Below, one piece after another: positions 1 to 8,062 of a stretch of 64,000 nt of DNA. Position 1 is the stretch's first letter. Each line of letters opens with the position of its first letter. This DNA is from an uncultured Pelagibacteraceae bacterium (GTDB lineage Bacteria; Pseudomonadota; Alphaproteobacteria; Pelagibacterales; Pelagibacteraceae). The notes below the pieces were generated by a model that searched no databases, was not told the origin of the DNA, and saw only the letters and a program-made list of their open reading frames with translations. A program made the translations under genes and the position numbers. The stretch lies in contig CACMFU010000003.1 in NCBI GenBank assembly GCA_902613065.1, forward strand, positions 1 to 64,000, written 5' to 3'.

Positions 1-204
1 AAAAGGTTTGTAACTATCATCTAATTCTGACAAGATGAATTTTTCGAAGAACCATGTGGTGTGACCAAGATGCCACTTAAGTGGGCTAACATTTTTGCTG
101 GGTTGTATGACCATATCCTCAGCCTCTAAGTTTTCGCACAGAGATAGCGTTTGCTGTCTTGTTTTGGAGAATAATTCTGTAATTTGAGATAATTTATTTT
201 CCAT
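1..204 (-). CDS. EgtB/DinB-type protein, N-terminal fragment
   Basis: Only the first 68 codons lie in the window; the gene runs off the left edge. The fragment starts at ATG (complement of 202-204) and carries the motif SPLKWHLGHTTWFFE, typical of the N-terminal DinB_2 domain of EgtB-type enzymes (ergothioneine biosynthesis). In that family a His of the HLGHT motif helps bind catalytic iron. The FGE-sulfatase-like catalytic domain expected downstream is outside the window. It diverges from the MetF-like gene across about 100 bases. An SenA-type or other C-S bond-forming relative cannot be excluded from this fragment. Confidence 0.75.
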   Translation of the reverse strand, partial: MENKLSQITELFSKTRQQTLSLCENLEAEDMVIQPSKNVSPLKWHLGHTTWFFEKFILSELDDSYKPF

Positions 205-308
205 GACTAAATTTAATTAAATTTTCGGATCATGACAATGGGTTACAATGTGTTCAGCTGTTTAATATTTTTATAGACACGGAATATAAAACAATTAAGA
301 ATTTGGTT

Positions 309-1037
309 ATGAATTTTTCTTTAGAAATAGGTCCTAAAACTGATTTAAGTACTTTGCCTAAGGTAAAAGATGTTTATGTTACAATGCTACCTGGAGGTGA
401 TTATAAAGAGACTGCTCAACAATCTGGAGAGTTAGTTAAAGAGGGATTTAATCCAGTTCCTCACTTCCCAGCAAGGTCAATAAATGATGAAAATCAGCTA
501 AAAGATTATGTTTCTAGATGTAAAGATTTGGGTGTTAAGCAGGTCTTGGTGATAGGTGGAAGTCGTGACCCGATCGGAAAATTTGATAGCTCATATCAAA
601 TGTTAGAGACAGGGTTTTTTGATGGCATCAAGATTGGAATTGCTGGACATCCCGAGGGGAGTCCTGATATATCCGACTCTGATTTAGAAAAAGCTATGAT
701 AGATAAAAAGCCTTATGCTGATTATATAGTTACACAATGGCTAATGGATACTCAGCCTATTATAGATTTTATCTCAAAACAAACAATACCAGTTCATGTT
801 GGAATAACTGGGCCAATGAAAATATCTAGCTTAATTAAATTTGCTAATATTGTAGGGGCAAAAAATTCCATTAACTTTCTTAAATCTAATTTTAGTAAGG
901 CGTTAGATTTATTGAAACCTAAAGACCCTAATGATTTAATTGGGAAAGTTAAATCGCATACTGATTATTTCCACATTTATACATTCGGCGGCTTGAAGGA
1001 AACTAACAAGTGGTTGAAGGAGAATAACTATGTCTAA
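309..1037 (+). CDS. Methylenetetrahydrofolate reductase-like protein (MetF family, short form)
   Basis: A 243-residue MetF-family TIM-barrel protein, shorter than the usual 290-300 residues. Visible motifs are an early SLEIGP (equivalent to the catalytic Glu region), PHFPARSI, the flavin-binding-type GGSRDP and VTQWLMD, which carries the substrate-contacting Gln of MetF. An in-frame TTG lies six bases upstream at 303; I prefer the ATG at 309. It overlaps the following GcvT-like gene by eight bases, so the two are translationally coupled. In other demethylase systems a MetF-like enzyme processes the methyl- or methylene-THF made by a GcvT-type demethylase; that is the inferred role here. It may not be the biosynthetic MetF of the cell. 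Confidence 0.8.
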   Translation: MNFSLEIGPKTDLSTLPKVKDVYVTMLPGGDYKETAQQSGELVKEGFNPVPHFPARSINDENQLKDYVSRCKDLGVKQVLVIGGSRDPIGKFDSSYQMLETGFFDGIKIGIAGHPEGSPDISDSDLEKAMIDKKPYADYIVTQWLMDTQPIIDFISKQTIPVHVGITGPMKISSLIKFANIVGAKNSINFLKSNFSKALDLLKPKDPNDLIGKVKSHTDYFHIYTFGGLKETNKWLKENNYV

Positions 1038-2385
1038 TGAATTTGACTATAGTAAACTAAGACATACAACATCAGTAGATCAGTCTGATAGAAAAGTACC
1101 ATACAATTTAAGGCAAAGCGGACCTACTAAAGTTGAGATGCTAATATCAACAAGAGTAAGGAAATCTCCATACTGGCATTTATCTATGAAAGCAGGATGT
1201 TGGAGAGCAACTGTTTATAACAGAATTTATCATCCAAGAGGTTATGTTAAACCTGAAGATGGTGGTGCAATGGTTGAGTACGAAGCAATTAAAAACCATG
1301 TAACAATGTGGAATGTTGCAGTTGAAAGACAAATACAAGTTAAAGGACCAGATGCAGAAAAATTTGTTGATTATGTAATTACAAGAGATGCTACAAAAAT
1401 TTCTCCAATGAGAGGAAGATATGTAATTTTGTGTAATTCTTATGGAGGAGTATTAAATGATCCTATTCTTTTAAGAATTTCTAAAGATGAATTTTGGTTT
1501 AGTTTATCAGATAGTGATATAGGATTATATCTGCAAGGAGTAAATGCAGATGAAAGGTTTAATGTTCAAATTAATGAAATAGATGCTTGTCCTGTACAAA
1601 TTCAAGGTCCTAAAGCAAAAGCTTTGATGAAAGATCTTTGTGGAAGTGAAGTTGATATTGATAACATGCCTTTTTATGGATTGGCTTCTGCAAAAGTTGG
1701 TGGAAGAAGTTGTATAATTTCTCAAACAGGTTTTTCAGGCGAGTCTGGATTTGAAATATATTTAAGAGAAGCAACTTTATATGCCGAAGATATGTGGAAT
1801 GCTGTTCTTGAAGCAGGTAAAAAACATAACTTAATGGTAATTGCTCCTGCACACCATAGAAGGATACAAGCTGGAATTCTTTCATGGGGACAAGATATGG
1901 ATCATGAGCATAATCCATTTCAATGTAATCTTGGATATCAAGTTTCTTTATCTGGTAAAGGTGAATGGAACAAAAAAGCAGATTACATTGGTAAAAAAGC
2001 TCTCGAGAAAATGAAAGCTGATTTAAAAGCAGGTCATAAACCTTACAAACTTCAATTAGTTGGACTTGAATTAGGAGGAAAACCTATTGAAGAATATGCT
2101 CCAGATTTTTGGTTAATTTCAGAAAACGGCAGTGAGCCTGTAGGATTTATAACTTCTCCATGGTATCACCCAGAAAAGGGGAAAAATATTGCTATGGGAT
2201 ATGTTCCATTTGATGGCACGCTAAATGCAAATGGTTTTCCAAGAGGTAAGGTTGGATCGAAATTTAAAGTCCATCTACCAGAAAAATATTCTGATAAACC
2301 TGGGGAACCAGTTGATGCAGTTGTAGTTGATATTCCATTTACAGAATCTTACAACGCAAATACAAGAGAAGTAGTCAGTAAGTGA
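1030..2385 (+). CDS. GcvT-family THF-dependent aminomethyltransferase/demethylase-like protein
   Basis: A 451-residue member of the glycine-cleavage T-protein (GCV_T) fold. The body has the usual features: VKGPDAEKFVDYVITRD, RGRYVILCNSYGGVLNDP, QGPKAKALM, SQTGFSGESGFEIY and a C-terminal barrel with VGFITSPWYHPEKG. About 60 extra residues precede the folate domain, and the protein is longer than GcvT (about 370) or DmdA (about 370), so it is probably neither. Family members remove methyl or methylene groups from N-, O- or S-methyl compounds onto THF; the substrate here is unknown. The tight coupling to a MetF-like gene suggests a dedicated demethylation pair. Confidence 0.8.
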   Translation: MSNEFDYSKLRHTTSVDQSDRKVPYNLRQSGPTKVEMLISTRVRKSPYWHLSMKAGCWRATVYNRIYHPRGYVKPEDGGAMVEYEAIKNHVTMWNVAVERQIQVKGPDAEKFVDYVITRDATKISPMRGRYVILCNSYGGVLNDPILLRISKDEFWFSLSDSDIGLYLQGVNADERFNVQINEIDACPVQIQGPKAKALMKDLCGSEVDIDNMPFYGLASAKVGGRSCIISQTGFSGESGFEIYLREATLYAEDMWNAVLEAGKKHNLMVIAPAHHRRIQAGILSWGQDMDHEHNPFQCNLGYQVSLSGKGEWNKKADYIGKKALEKMKADLKAGHKPYKLQLVGLELGGKPIEEYAPDFWLISENGSEPVGFITSPWYHPEKGKNIAMGYVPFDGTLNANGFPRGKVGSKFKVHLPEKYSDKPGEPVDAVVVDIPFTESYNANTREVVSK

Positions 2386-2395
2386 TAAAAATTTT

Positions 2396-2422
2396 TTTAG
2401 GGGGAATTTAATTCCCCCTAAA
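2396..2422. other. Strong hairpin after the GcvT-like gene
   Basis: Inverted repeat TTTAGGGGGAATT / AATTCCCCCTAAA with a one-base centre, 10 bases after the GcvT-like stop codon. It is conspicuous because runs of five G and C are rare in this AT-rich sequence. On the plus strand no T-run follows, so it is not a textbook intrinsic terminator for the upstream genes. It could be an mRNA 3'-end stabiliser, a processing site, or a weak terminator read from the opposite strand, where a T-rich run does follow. Confidence 0.5.
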
Positions 2423-2423
2423 T

Positions 2424-2531
2424 ATGACGAAAACCTTTTTCATAGTTGTTTGCATTATAATCGCTATTGCTCTAATAATATTCCCATTAATCGTTTCATA
2501 TAAGGCGCAAAAAAAAAATAAAGATAATTAA
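2424..2531 (+). CDS. 35-residue single-pass membrane peptide
   Basis: A small open reading frame: MTKTFF, then about 20 hydrophobic residues rich in Ile, Val, Ala and Leu, then a basic tail (SYKAQKKNKDN). Its stop codon overlaps the ATG of the next gene as TAATG, which argues for a real, translationally coupled gene. The topology is likely N-out or N-in with a cytosolic Lys-rich tail. No family is recognised. The context suggests a partner of the Yip1-type membrane protein that follows. Confidence 0.55.
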   Translation: MTKTFFIVVCIIIAIALIIFPLIVSYKAQKKNKDN

Positions 2532-3076
2532 TGTTTGCTCAGTTTTTAGATATTGTTTTTAAATCGTTAAAGCTTGATAAAACTCTTTATAGAACTCCAA
2601 GATATTATGGAGAAGCTGGAATTTATTTTGCAATTCTTATCATGATTTTAGATGGGGTTGCTGGTGCTATTGCAGCGAACACAATTGTTAAAACGTCTGT
2701 TGGTATATCTGGTTTAACAGCATTATTAACTTGGCTGGTATGGGCAATTTTTATATTTGTAATTGGAGTTAAAATTTTTCCTGATAAAGATAGAAAAATT
2801 CCATTTAAAAGAGTCCTTATAGCCGTTGGGTACGCACATGCTCCAGGACTAATAAGATTTTTTGCTGTCACGCCAGAATTAGTGCTTTTAATTATTTTTC
2901 TTACCCAATTTTGGATTTTTGCTTCATTAATCATTGCAACACGACATATTTTAAATTTAAAATCAAATTTAAAAGCATTTGGAATTGTATTTTTGTCTTT
3001 TTTAATTATTTCTTTTTTGACAATTTCTTTCGTAATGACAAAAATTAATTCGTTACCTATTAGTACGAATATTTAA
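2531..3076 (+). CDS. Yip1-domain-like integral membrane protein
   Basis: A 181-residue protein with about five hydrophobic segments (near residues 28-50, 60-83, 96-112, 115-135 and 147-170). The central AVGYAHAPGLIRFF and the spacing of segments resemble bacterial Yip1/DUF1282-type membrane proteins, whose functions are poorly known. Start is the ATG in the TAATG overlap with the upstream 35-residue peptide. Its last four bases overlap convergently with the 3' end of the zinc-ribbon gene on the other strand. No catalytic motif is visible. Confidence 0.65.
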   Translation: MFAQFLDIVFKSLKLDKTLYRTPRYYGEAGIYFAILIMILDGVAGAIAANTIVKTSVGISGLTALLTWLVWAIFIFVIGVKIFPDKDRKIPFKRVLIAVGYAHAPGLIRFFAVTPELVLLIIFLTQFWIFASLIIATRHILNLKSNLKAFGIVFLSFLIISFLTISFVMTKINSLPISTNI

Positions 3077-3240
3077 AGTGGAAATAAAGTTTTTGATGTT
3101 CTGCAGGAGTTACAAAGTTTATATCCTGTGAGTATTAAATTTTGAGTTACTGTCTCATCTTCTTTTTTACATTCATCACAAATATCATTTAATTCATTTT
3201 TATCTGATTTGTCCGATTTATATTCAAAGTTATCAGTCAT
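3073..3240 (-). CDS. 55-residue two-CxxC zinc-ribbon protein
   Basis: A small protein with an acidic/Lys-rich N-terminus, CDECKK at residues 21-26 and CNSCR at residues 43-47, a spacing suited to one zinc-ribbon site. The ATG overlaps the stop of the DUF3726-like gene (ATGACTGA), so it is the last gene of a coupled minus-strand cassette. Function is unknown. It could be a structural or regulatory partner of the upstream proteins. The coupling, the paired cysteines and the absence of another gene here make it credible. Confidence 0.65.
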   Translation of the reverse strand: MTDNFEYKSDKSDKNELNDICDECKKEDETVTQNLILTGYKLCNSCRTSKTLFPL

Positions 3241-3841
3241 TATCTGTTAATCCTGCTCCTGCAGTTTTTTGTTTTAATTCATCTGTTTCTTCAACAAATG
3301 TGTTTTCAGATAATTTTGTTAATTCTTTCCAATCTTCTTCGGAAAAATTATTCTTGTTTTCTAAGAATTGGATTTTAATTACATCGGCTTTTTCTACAAC
3401 CTCACTACTTAAATAATTTGAATAAATTGATTGATTGAAATTTAATAAAAATTCTTTTTGATCTATCTTTAAAAAAATTCTCTTTCCTGTTATTTCCGAA
3501 GATCTGCTGACAAACGGCAAAAATATCAATGGGTAAGCCATTTTTTCAATTTCTATATCATTTAGTTCTTGGATAGAGATAGATTGATCAAAAAAACTTA
3601 ATCCAAGTTTAATTGGACAGTAAAAGTTTTGAGGTCTGTTGCTTTTGTTAAAAGATTGGCAATTTTCAAACTTCTCATTATTAAAAATCTTAAAATATTG
3701 GTTTATATGTTTTATTCCTGGTAAACCAAATAACTCGAGTTGCTTGATGTTCTTTCCTATTTCTTCTGCAACTCCCCAGGAGAAACCTTTCGCTTTTGTT
3801 GAACGTTTAACAATCGTGTCAATTTCACTATAACTTCTCAT
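3233..3841 (-). CDS. DUF3726-like protein
   Basis: A 202-residue soluble protein. The N-terminal segment MRSYSEIDTIVKRSTKAKG followed by FSWGVAEEIGKN resembles DUF3726 proteins of marine proteobacteria, in which an invariant GxxxGxAEE-type element occurs near the start. No known catalytic motif is visible; the C-terminus is acidic and probably disordered. It lies eight bases downstream of the 550-residue unknown gene and overlaps the zinc-ribbon gene. The conserved association points to a shared, undefined function with the M19-like protein of the same cassette. Confidence 0.65.
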   Translation of the reverse strand: MRSYSEIDTIVKRSTKAKGFSWGVAEEIGKNIKQLELFGLPGIKHINQYFKIFNNEKFENCQSFNKSNRPQNFYCPIKLGLSFFDQSISIQELNDIEIEKMAYPLIFLPFVSRSSEITGKRIFLKIDQKEFLLNFNQSIYSNYLSSEVVEKADVIKIQFLENKNNFSEEDWKELTKLSENTFVEETDELKQKTAGAGLTDND

Positions 3842-3849
3842 TAATTACT

Positions 3850-5502
3850 TTAGTTATATATCCAATATTGATTAAATGAATTCAGTTCATTTGGTAATGG
3901 AGCTCCTTGAAACATACAAATCCTTAACCATTTATCAGATCTTGGATCAAACTTTACCGCCCCAAAAAAAGATAGTTTAAGTCTTAACATGTCAATAGGA
4001 ACTAATTTTGAGCCAATGGTGTTATCTTGAATTTCAGAATATGGATATTTCTCTGTTATAAACACTCTTCTTACAATATGTCTTAAATCATTGTTCTGTA
4101 CTAGAAAATTGCCAATCTTTAAGCTGTTTTTTAATGTAAAAATAGTTTCATAAAGTTTTTTAATATCTCTAGCAATAGCTGTAGGCTGCTCAAGTTCTGA
4201 GCCATTATCTTCAAACCGATCTCCAATCCTAGGTTCTTCTTTATTTTTTGAAATGAACCAAAATTTTTTATTGTTTTCATTTTTTGAAAAATCAATTTTT
4301 AAAATATCTGAATAATTTTTTTCAATTATTTCTCTTAGGTCATTTATAGTTCTGTCTACAGGTATATTAAAACTACTATCCTCGTCTGAACTCATTTGAG
4401 AAATCAAAGGATCGGTTATTTTATTATATGGTTCCATCATTATAGAAACCAAATACTCAACTCCTTCTTCGGATAAATTTTCCTCCGCCCAATTGTATAA
4501 TTTGTCGAATATATAAAAATTTGATTTATGAATATTGTCTTTCAAATAATTGATTAAATTTTGTAAATCATTAATTAAATTCTCAATTTTCTTCTTTTGA
4601 TATTCACTATCAGTATTCCATGAAGTTACATTTTTTAAAGATTTTGTTAAACAGTTGTAAAAAATTTTAAACTCTTCTTCTGATACTTTTTCTATTTCTC
4701 TTATTTTTTTTAAAGCTGTTTCTTTAGCTAGAATCCAATTATTTAACAATGAAGGGTGGTTTACAATAAATGGTGCCATTCCCAATCCAGTTGAATTACC
4801 AATTCCTAAATTTCTGCAAATATCCAAGTTCAGTTCTACAGCATCTTTAGGATTTTTATGTTTTGCTATATGATTTACTTGATCGAAAGTGAATTGTCTT
4901 ACAAGATAAACCAACATCATTTCCAATCTAAAAGGACCATTTATTTCATCTCTATTTTTAATTCTAAACCTGTCTGCTAATCCAAATTTTCCTGAGCCAT
5001 ATACTGCAGTTGTTCTGTACAAATATCCAACTTTTGAAAGCTCATTAGTATTTGGCTGGATACCTTTTGATAAACACTCAACCACATAATTAAATGCTCT
5101 AACTGATCTATTTGCTCTTGAGAGAGTTAGTTCTTTATAAGAAAGTCTACCTACTTCTTGTTTAGGGACATTTTGTGAAAGTCTATCAATATCAATTTTT
5201 GAAGGAATGCCATCATACAAAGCAAATGCAGCATCCCATTTAGTTGCTATTACTCTATCAGATCTTTCCTCATCTTTAAGCTCATTAGCAAAACAAACTA
5301 AAGAATATGTTTTTTTATCTTTTGAAAATGAATAAATAGCTACTCCATATCCCCTATCATTCAAGTCAAACAAATCTCTGTTATATTTCCAATCTTTGAA
5401 CTCATTTAAAAATGATCTTAGAAAAGACAATTTAGATTGATGAAACGATCCAAGCCTAGAAAGTTTCATTACAATTTTAGGATCTCTTAGTGGAACTTGC
5501 AT
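3850..5502 (-). CDS. Conserved protein of unknown function (550 residues)
   Basis: A long, largely soluble protein without a signal peptide or membrane segment. From memory, similar proteins occur in other marine alphaproteobacteria, with blocks such as LGSFHQSKLSFLR, ATKWDAAFALYDGIPS, LSRANRSVRAF, RTTAVYGSGKFGLAD and GIGNSTGLGMAPFIVNHP. Those Gly-rich and charged blocks look like active-site or ligand-binding loops, but I do not recognise the fold. Its ATG overlaps the stop of the M19-like gene, so the two are coupled. No function is proposed. Confidence 0.7.
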   Translation of the reverse strand: MQVPLRDPKIVMKLSRLGSFHQSKLSFLRSFLNEFKDWKYNRDLFDLNDRGYGVAIYSFSKDKKTYSLVCFANELKDEERSDRVIATKWDAAFALYDGIPSKIDIDRLSQNVPKQEVGRLSYKELTLSRANRSVRAFNYVVECLSKGIQPNTNELSKVGYLYRTTAVYGSGKFGLADRFRIKNRDEINGPFRLEMMLVYLVRQFTFDQVNHIAKHKNPKDAVELNLDICRNLGIGNSTGLGMAPFIVNHPSLLNNWILAKETALKKIREIEKVSEEEFKIFYNCLTKSLKNVTSWNTDSEYQKKKIENLINDLQNLINYLKDNIHKSNFYIFDKLYNWAEENLSEEGVEYLVSIMMEPYNKITDPLISQMSSDEDSSFNIPVDRTINDLREIIEKNYSDILKIDFSKNENNKKFWFISKNKEEPRIGDRFEDNGSELEQPTAIARDIKKLYETIFTLKNSLKIGNFLVQNNDLRHIVRRVFITEKYPYSEIQDNTIGSKLVPIDMLRLKLSFFGAVKFDPRSDKWLRICMFQGAPLPNELNSFNQYWIYN

Positions 5503-6470
5503 TAATTAATTCCTTTATAAAAATTAAACCAGTTATTGCCAAGTATCTTATTTATCTCTTCTTCGTGAAAACCTTTATTTTTTAGTTCTGTGTTTATATT
5601 ATTAAATCCTCTTGCATCCAAAAACCAATCTGGTTGTTTTGGAAAACCAGGTTTATCTTTACTGCCTTCACCAAAATTTTTTGATTTTGACCAAGTTCCA
5701 TTTCTCATCCACTCAACTACACTGTCTGGTTGGTTCAAACATAAGTCTGATCCTATTCCAACATTATCAATACCCATAATTTCAACTGTTCTTGCAACCA
5801 TTTCACAAAAACTTTCTATTTTACAATTTGTTCCATCTTTTAAATGGTGAGCATACAATGATAAACCTAACATTCCTCCACTATCAGATAAAACTTTTAA
5901 TAATTCTGTAGATTTATTTCTTTTAGCTTCAAACCAAAAAGTAGGATTTGCATGAGTGATTGCAATTGGTTTTTGGCTAATTTCAATTGCATCAAGTGTA
6001 CTTTTCTCTGCTGAATGAGACATGTCAACAACGATACCTACTCTATTCATTTCTTTAATAGCCTCTTTTCCAAAATTAGTAACTCCGCTATCATTTTTTT
6101 CATAACATCCAGTGGCTAATAATGATTGGTTGTTATAAGTTAATTGCATAAATCGACAACCTTGTGAATGTACTTTTTCTATAAGACCTATGTCATCTTC
6201 AATTGGAGAACAATTTTGAAATCCAAAAAAAATTGCAGTTTTGTTTTCTTCTTTTGCTTTTGTAATATCATTGTAGTTATTGCCTAGAAATATAAGATCT
6301 TTATTTTCTTCAAAATGTTTATTCCACTCATGTATTCTTTGTTGTAATTCATCGTAGTCTTCATGATAAACTAACGTTACGTGAACCGCATTTAATCCAG
6401 CTTTATTATTTATTTCAAAGATTTCTCTAGACCAATTACAATACTGAAGATTATCAATTCGATAATTCAT
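5502..6470 (-). CDS. M19 membrane-dipeptidase-like hydrolase with altered metal site
   Basis: A 322-residue TIM-barrel protein of the renal-dipeptidase (peptidase M19, COG2355) superfamily. Two of the five classic zinc ligands are visible: His152 in VVDMSHS and His173 in AITHANP, plus GIGSDL near the C-terminus. The N-terminal HxD motif of canonical M19 enzymes is absent (the region reads YCNWSREIFEINNKAG). The bridging Glu is replaced by Gln85 in FFGFQNCSP. It has no signal peptide, so it is cytosolic. It may be a mono-metal hydrolase acting on a dipeptide-like or cyclic amide substrate; this is inference. First gene of the minus-strand cassette. Confidence 0.75.
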   Translation of the reverse strand: MNYRIDNLQYCNWSREIFEINNKAGLNAVHVTLVYHEDYDELQQRIHEWNKHFEENKDLIFLGNNYNDITKAKEENKTAIFFGFQNCSPIEDDIGLIEKVHSQGCRFMQLTYNNQSLLATGCYEKNDSGVTNFGKEAIKEMNRVGIVVDMSHSAEKSTLDAIEISQKPIAITHANPTFWFEAKRNKSTELLKVLSDSGGMLGLSLYAHHLKDGTNCKIESFCEMVARTVEIMGIDNVGIGSDLCLNQPDSVVEWMRNGTWSKSKNFGEGSKDKPGFPKQPDWFLDARGFNNINTELKNKGFHEEEINKILGNNWFNFYKGIN

Positions 6471-6574
6471 ATTTGGTATACACTATTATTATTATTATGA
6501 TTGTCACTAACTTAAACTGTCCTTAGCTAAAAATTGCAATTTAAGGGAAATATCTGTAAATTGATATTGGTTTC

Positions 6575-7069
6575 ATGAAATACAAAAAAAAATCACATAA
6601 AGTATCAATTGTAATGGGCAGTCAGTCTGATTACAAAACAATGAAAAATTGTTTAAAAGTTCTTAAGATTTTAAAAGTTAATTATGAGACAAATATCGTC
6701 TCTGCACACAGAACGCCTGATAGACTTTATACCTATGCAAAGAAAGCAGAAAATAATAATATTTCTATTATTATTGCTGGGGCCGGAGGATCAGCACATT
6801 TACCTGGTATGATTGCTGCTATAACTAGAATTCCAGTCATAGGTGTTCCCATTGAAAGTAAAAAGTTAAAAGGTTTAGATAGCCTACTATCAATTGCTCA
6901 AATGCCAAAAGGAATTCCTGTTGGTACAGTTGCTATTGGAGAAGATGGTGCAATCAATGCTGGTTTATATGCTGCTTCAATTATAGCTACGTATGATAAC
7001 AATGTAAAAAAAACACTTTTAAATTGGCGAAAAAAACAAACATCAAAAGTAAAAAAAAAACCAAAGTAA
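6575..7069 (+). CDS. purE: N5-carboxyaminoimidazole ribonucleotide mutase PurE
   Basis: A 164-residue class I PurE that converts N5-CAIR to CAIR in purine synthesis. Signature blocks are VMGSQSDYKTM near residues 14-24, VSAHRTPDRL and GAGGSAHLPGMIAA, which form the nucleotide site with the catalytic His of SAHRTP. The C-terminus ends in a Lys-rich tail. It sits three bases upstream of purK, the usual purEK operon order, and diverges from the M19-like cassette across a 104-base gap. Confidence 0.95.
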   Translation: MKYKKKSHKVSIVMGSQSDYKTMKNCLKVLKILKVNYETNIVSAHRTPDRLYTYAKKAENNNISIIIAGAGGSAHLPGMIAAITRIPVIGVPIESKKLKGLDSLLSIAQMPKGIPVGTVAIGEDGAINAGLYAASIIATYDNNVKKTLLNWRKKQTSKVKKKPK

Positions 7070-7072
7070 TTA

Positions 7073-8062
7073 ATGTCTAAACCTGATCTAGGAATAATAG
7101 GTGGAGGACAATTAGGAAGTCTATTAGCATCTGCAGCAAAAAAACTTAATATTAAAACGGTTATTTTATCAGATGATAAAGATGCACCCGCAATCAATTT
7201 TGCAGATGAATTTATTTATGGAGACTACCAAGACATAAATATTATCAATAACTTTTTAGAAAAAGTGGATCTTGTTACTTATGAGTTTGAAAATATCCCA
7301 TATGATATATTAAAAAAAATTAATGAAACCAAATCTGTATTACCAAGCCCCGAAATAAATAAATTAATTCAAAATAGAATGACTGAAAAAGAGTTTTTAA
7401 ATAAAAATAATATAACTACAACACAGTTTGTAAGCATAAAAGATTTAGATGATATAAAGATAAACGATAGATTAATGCCTGGTTTATTGAAAACTTGTAC
7501 ACTTGGTTATGATGGAAAGGGCCAATATAAAATAATTAATGCAAATGATTTAAATGAAGATTTTGATTTTTCAAAAGGCTACATCTTAGAAAAGATAGTA
7601 AATTTAAAAAAAGAAATTTCAGTAGTGGTTACAAGATTTGGTCATCAAAAATATGAAATTTATGATCCAATTGAAAATTATCATGAAGACCAGATTTTAA
7701 AACACTCCAAAATTCCCGCTGATATAAGTGATGAAATTAAAAATAAAGCATTGGACTGGGCAAAAACAGTGGCTGAAGAGCTTGATTATATTGGTACTAT
7801 GTGCGTTGAATTCTTTATAGATAAAAATAATAATTTATATGCTAATGAAGTTGCACCAAGAGTACATAATTCTGGACACCTAACTATAAATTCACACAAC
7901 ATTAGCCAATTTGAAAATCATATAAGAGCTGTATGTGGACTTGAAAAATTAGAAACAAAAAAAATTTATAATGCAAAAATGCTTAATTTGATTGGTGAAG
8001 ATATATTAGAATATAAAAATAAAAAATTTAAAGAAAATGAATTATTTAAAAAAAGAAGTTAA
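7073..8062 (+). CDS. purK: N5-carboxyaminoimidazole ribonucleotide synthase PurK, C-terminus frameshifted
   Basis: An ATP-grasp enzyme that makes N5-CAIR from AIR, ATP and bicarbonate. Visible are GIIGGGQLGSLLA, the ATP-grasp block KTCTLGYDGKGQ, and ANEVAPRVHNSGHLT with the substrate loop. The open frame stops at 329 residues after ELFKKRS. The typical C-terminal KRKMGHLT motif is present just downstream in another frame, to a TAG at 8103-8105. Deleting one A from the A7 run at 8048-8054 would fuse the two into a 343-residue protein. Either a sequencing error, a real mutation, or slippage on the A-run explains this. Otherwise the enzyme looks intact. Confidence 0.9.
   Translation: MSKPDLGIIGGGQLGSLLASAAKKLNIKTVILSDDKDAPAINFADEFIYGDYQDINIINNFLEKVDLVTYEFENIPYDILKKINETKSVLPSPEINKLIQNRMTEKEFLNKNNITTTQFVSIKDLDDIKINDRLMPGLLKTCTLGYDGKGQYKIINANDLNEDFDFSKGYILEKIVNLKKEISVVVTRFGHQKYEIYDPIENYHEDQILKHSKIPADISDEIKNKALDWAKTVAEELDYIGTMCVEFFIDKNNNLYANEVAPRVHNSGHLTINSHNISQFENHIRAVCGLEKLETKKIYNAKMLNLIGEDILEYKNKKFKENELFKKRS

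Noticed and set aside
1610-1918. Minus-strand open frame inside the GcvT-like gene
   Set aside because: It is antisense to a well-supported gene and has no ribosome site or recognisable motif.
1030-2385. Assignment as DmdA (DMSP demethylase)
   Set aside because: The protein is about 80 residues longer than DmdA and its N-terminus differs; family membership only at the GcvT level is supported.
6480-6500. ATT repeat near the purE promoter region
   Set aside because: Short tri-nucleotide runs are expected at this base composition and no regulatory pattern is visible.
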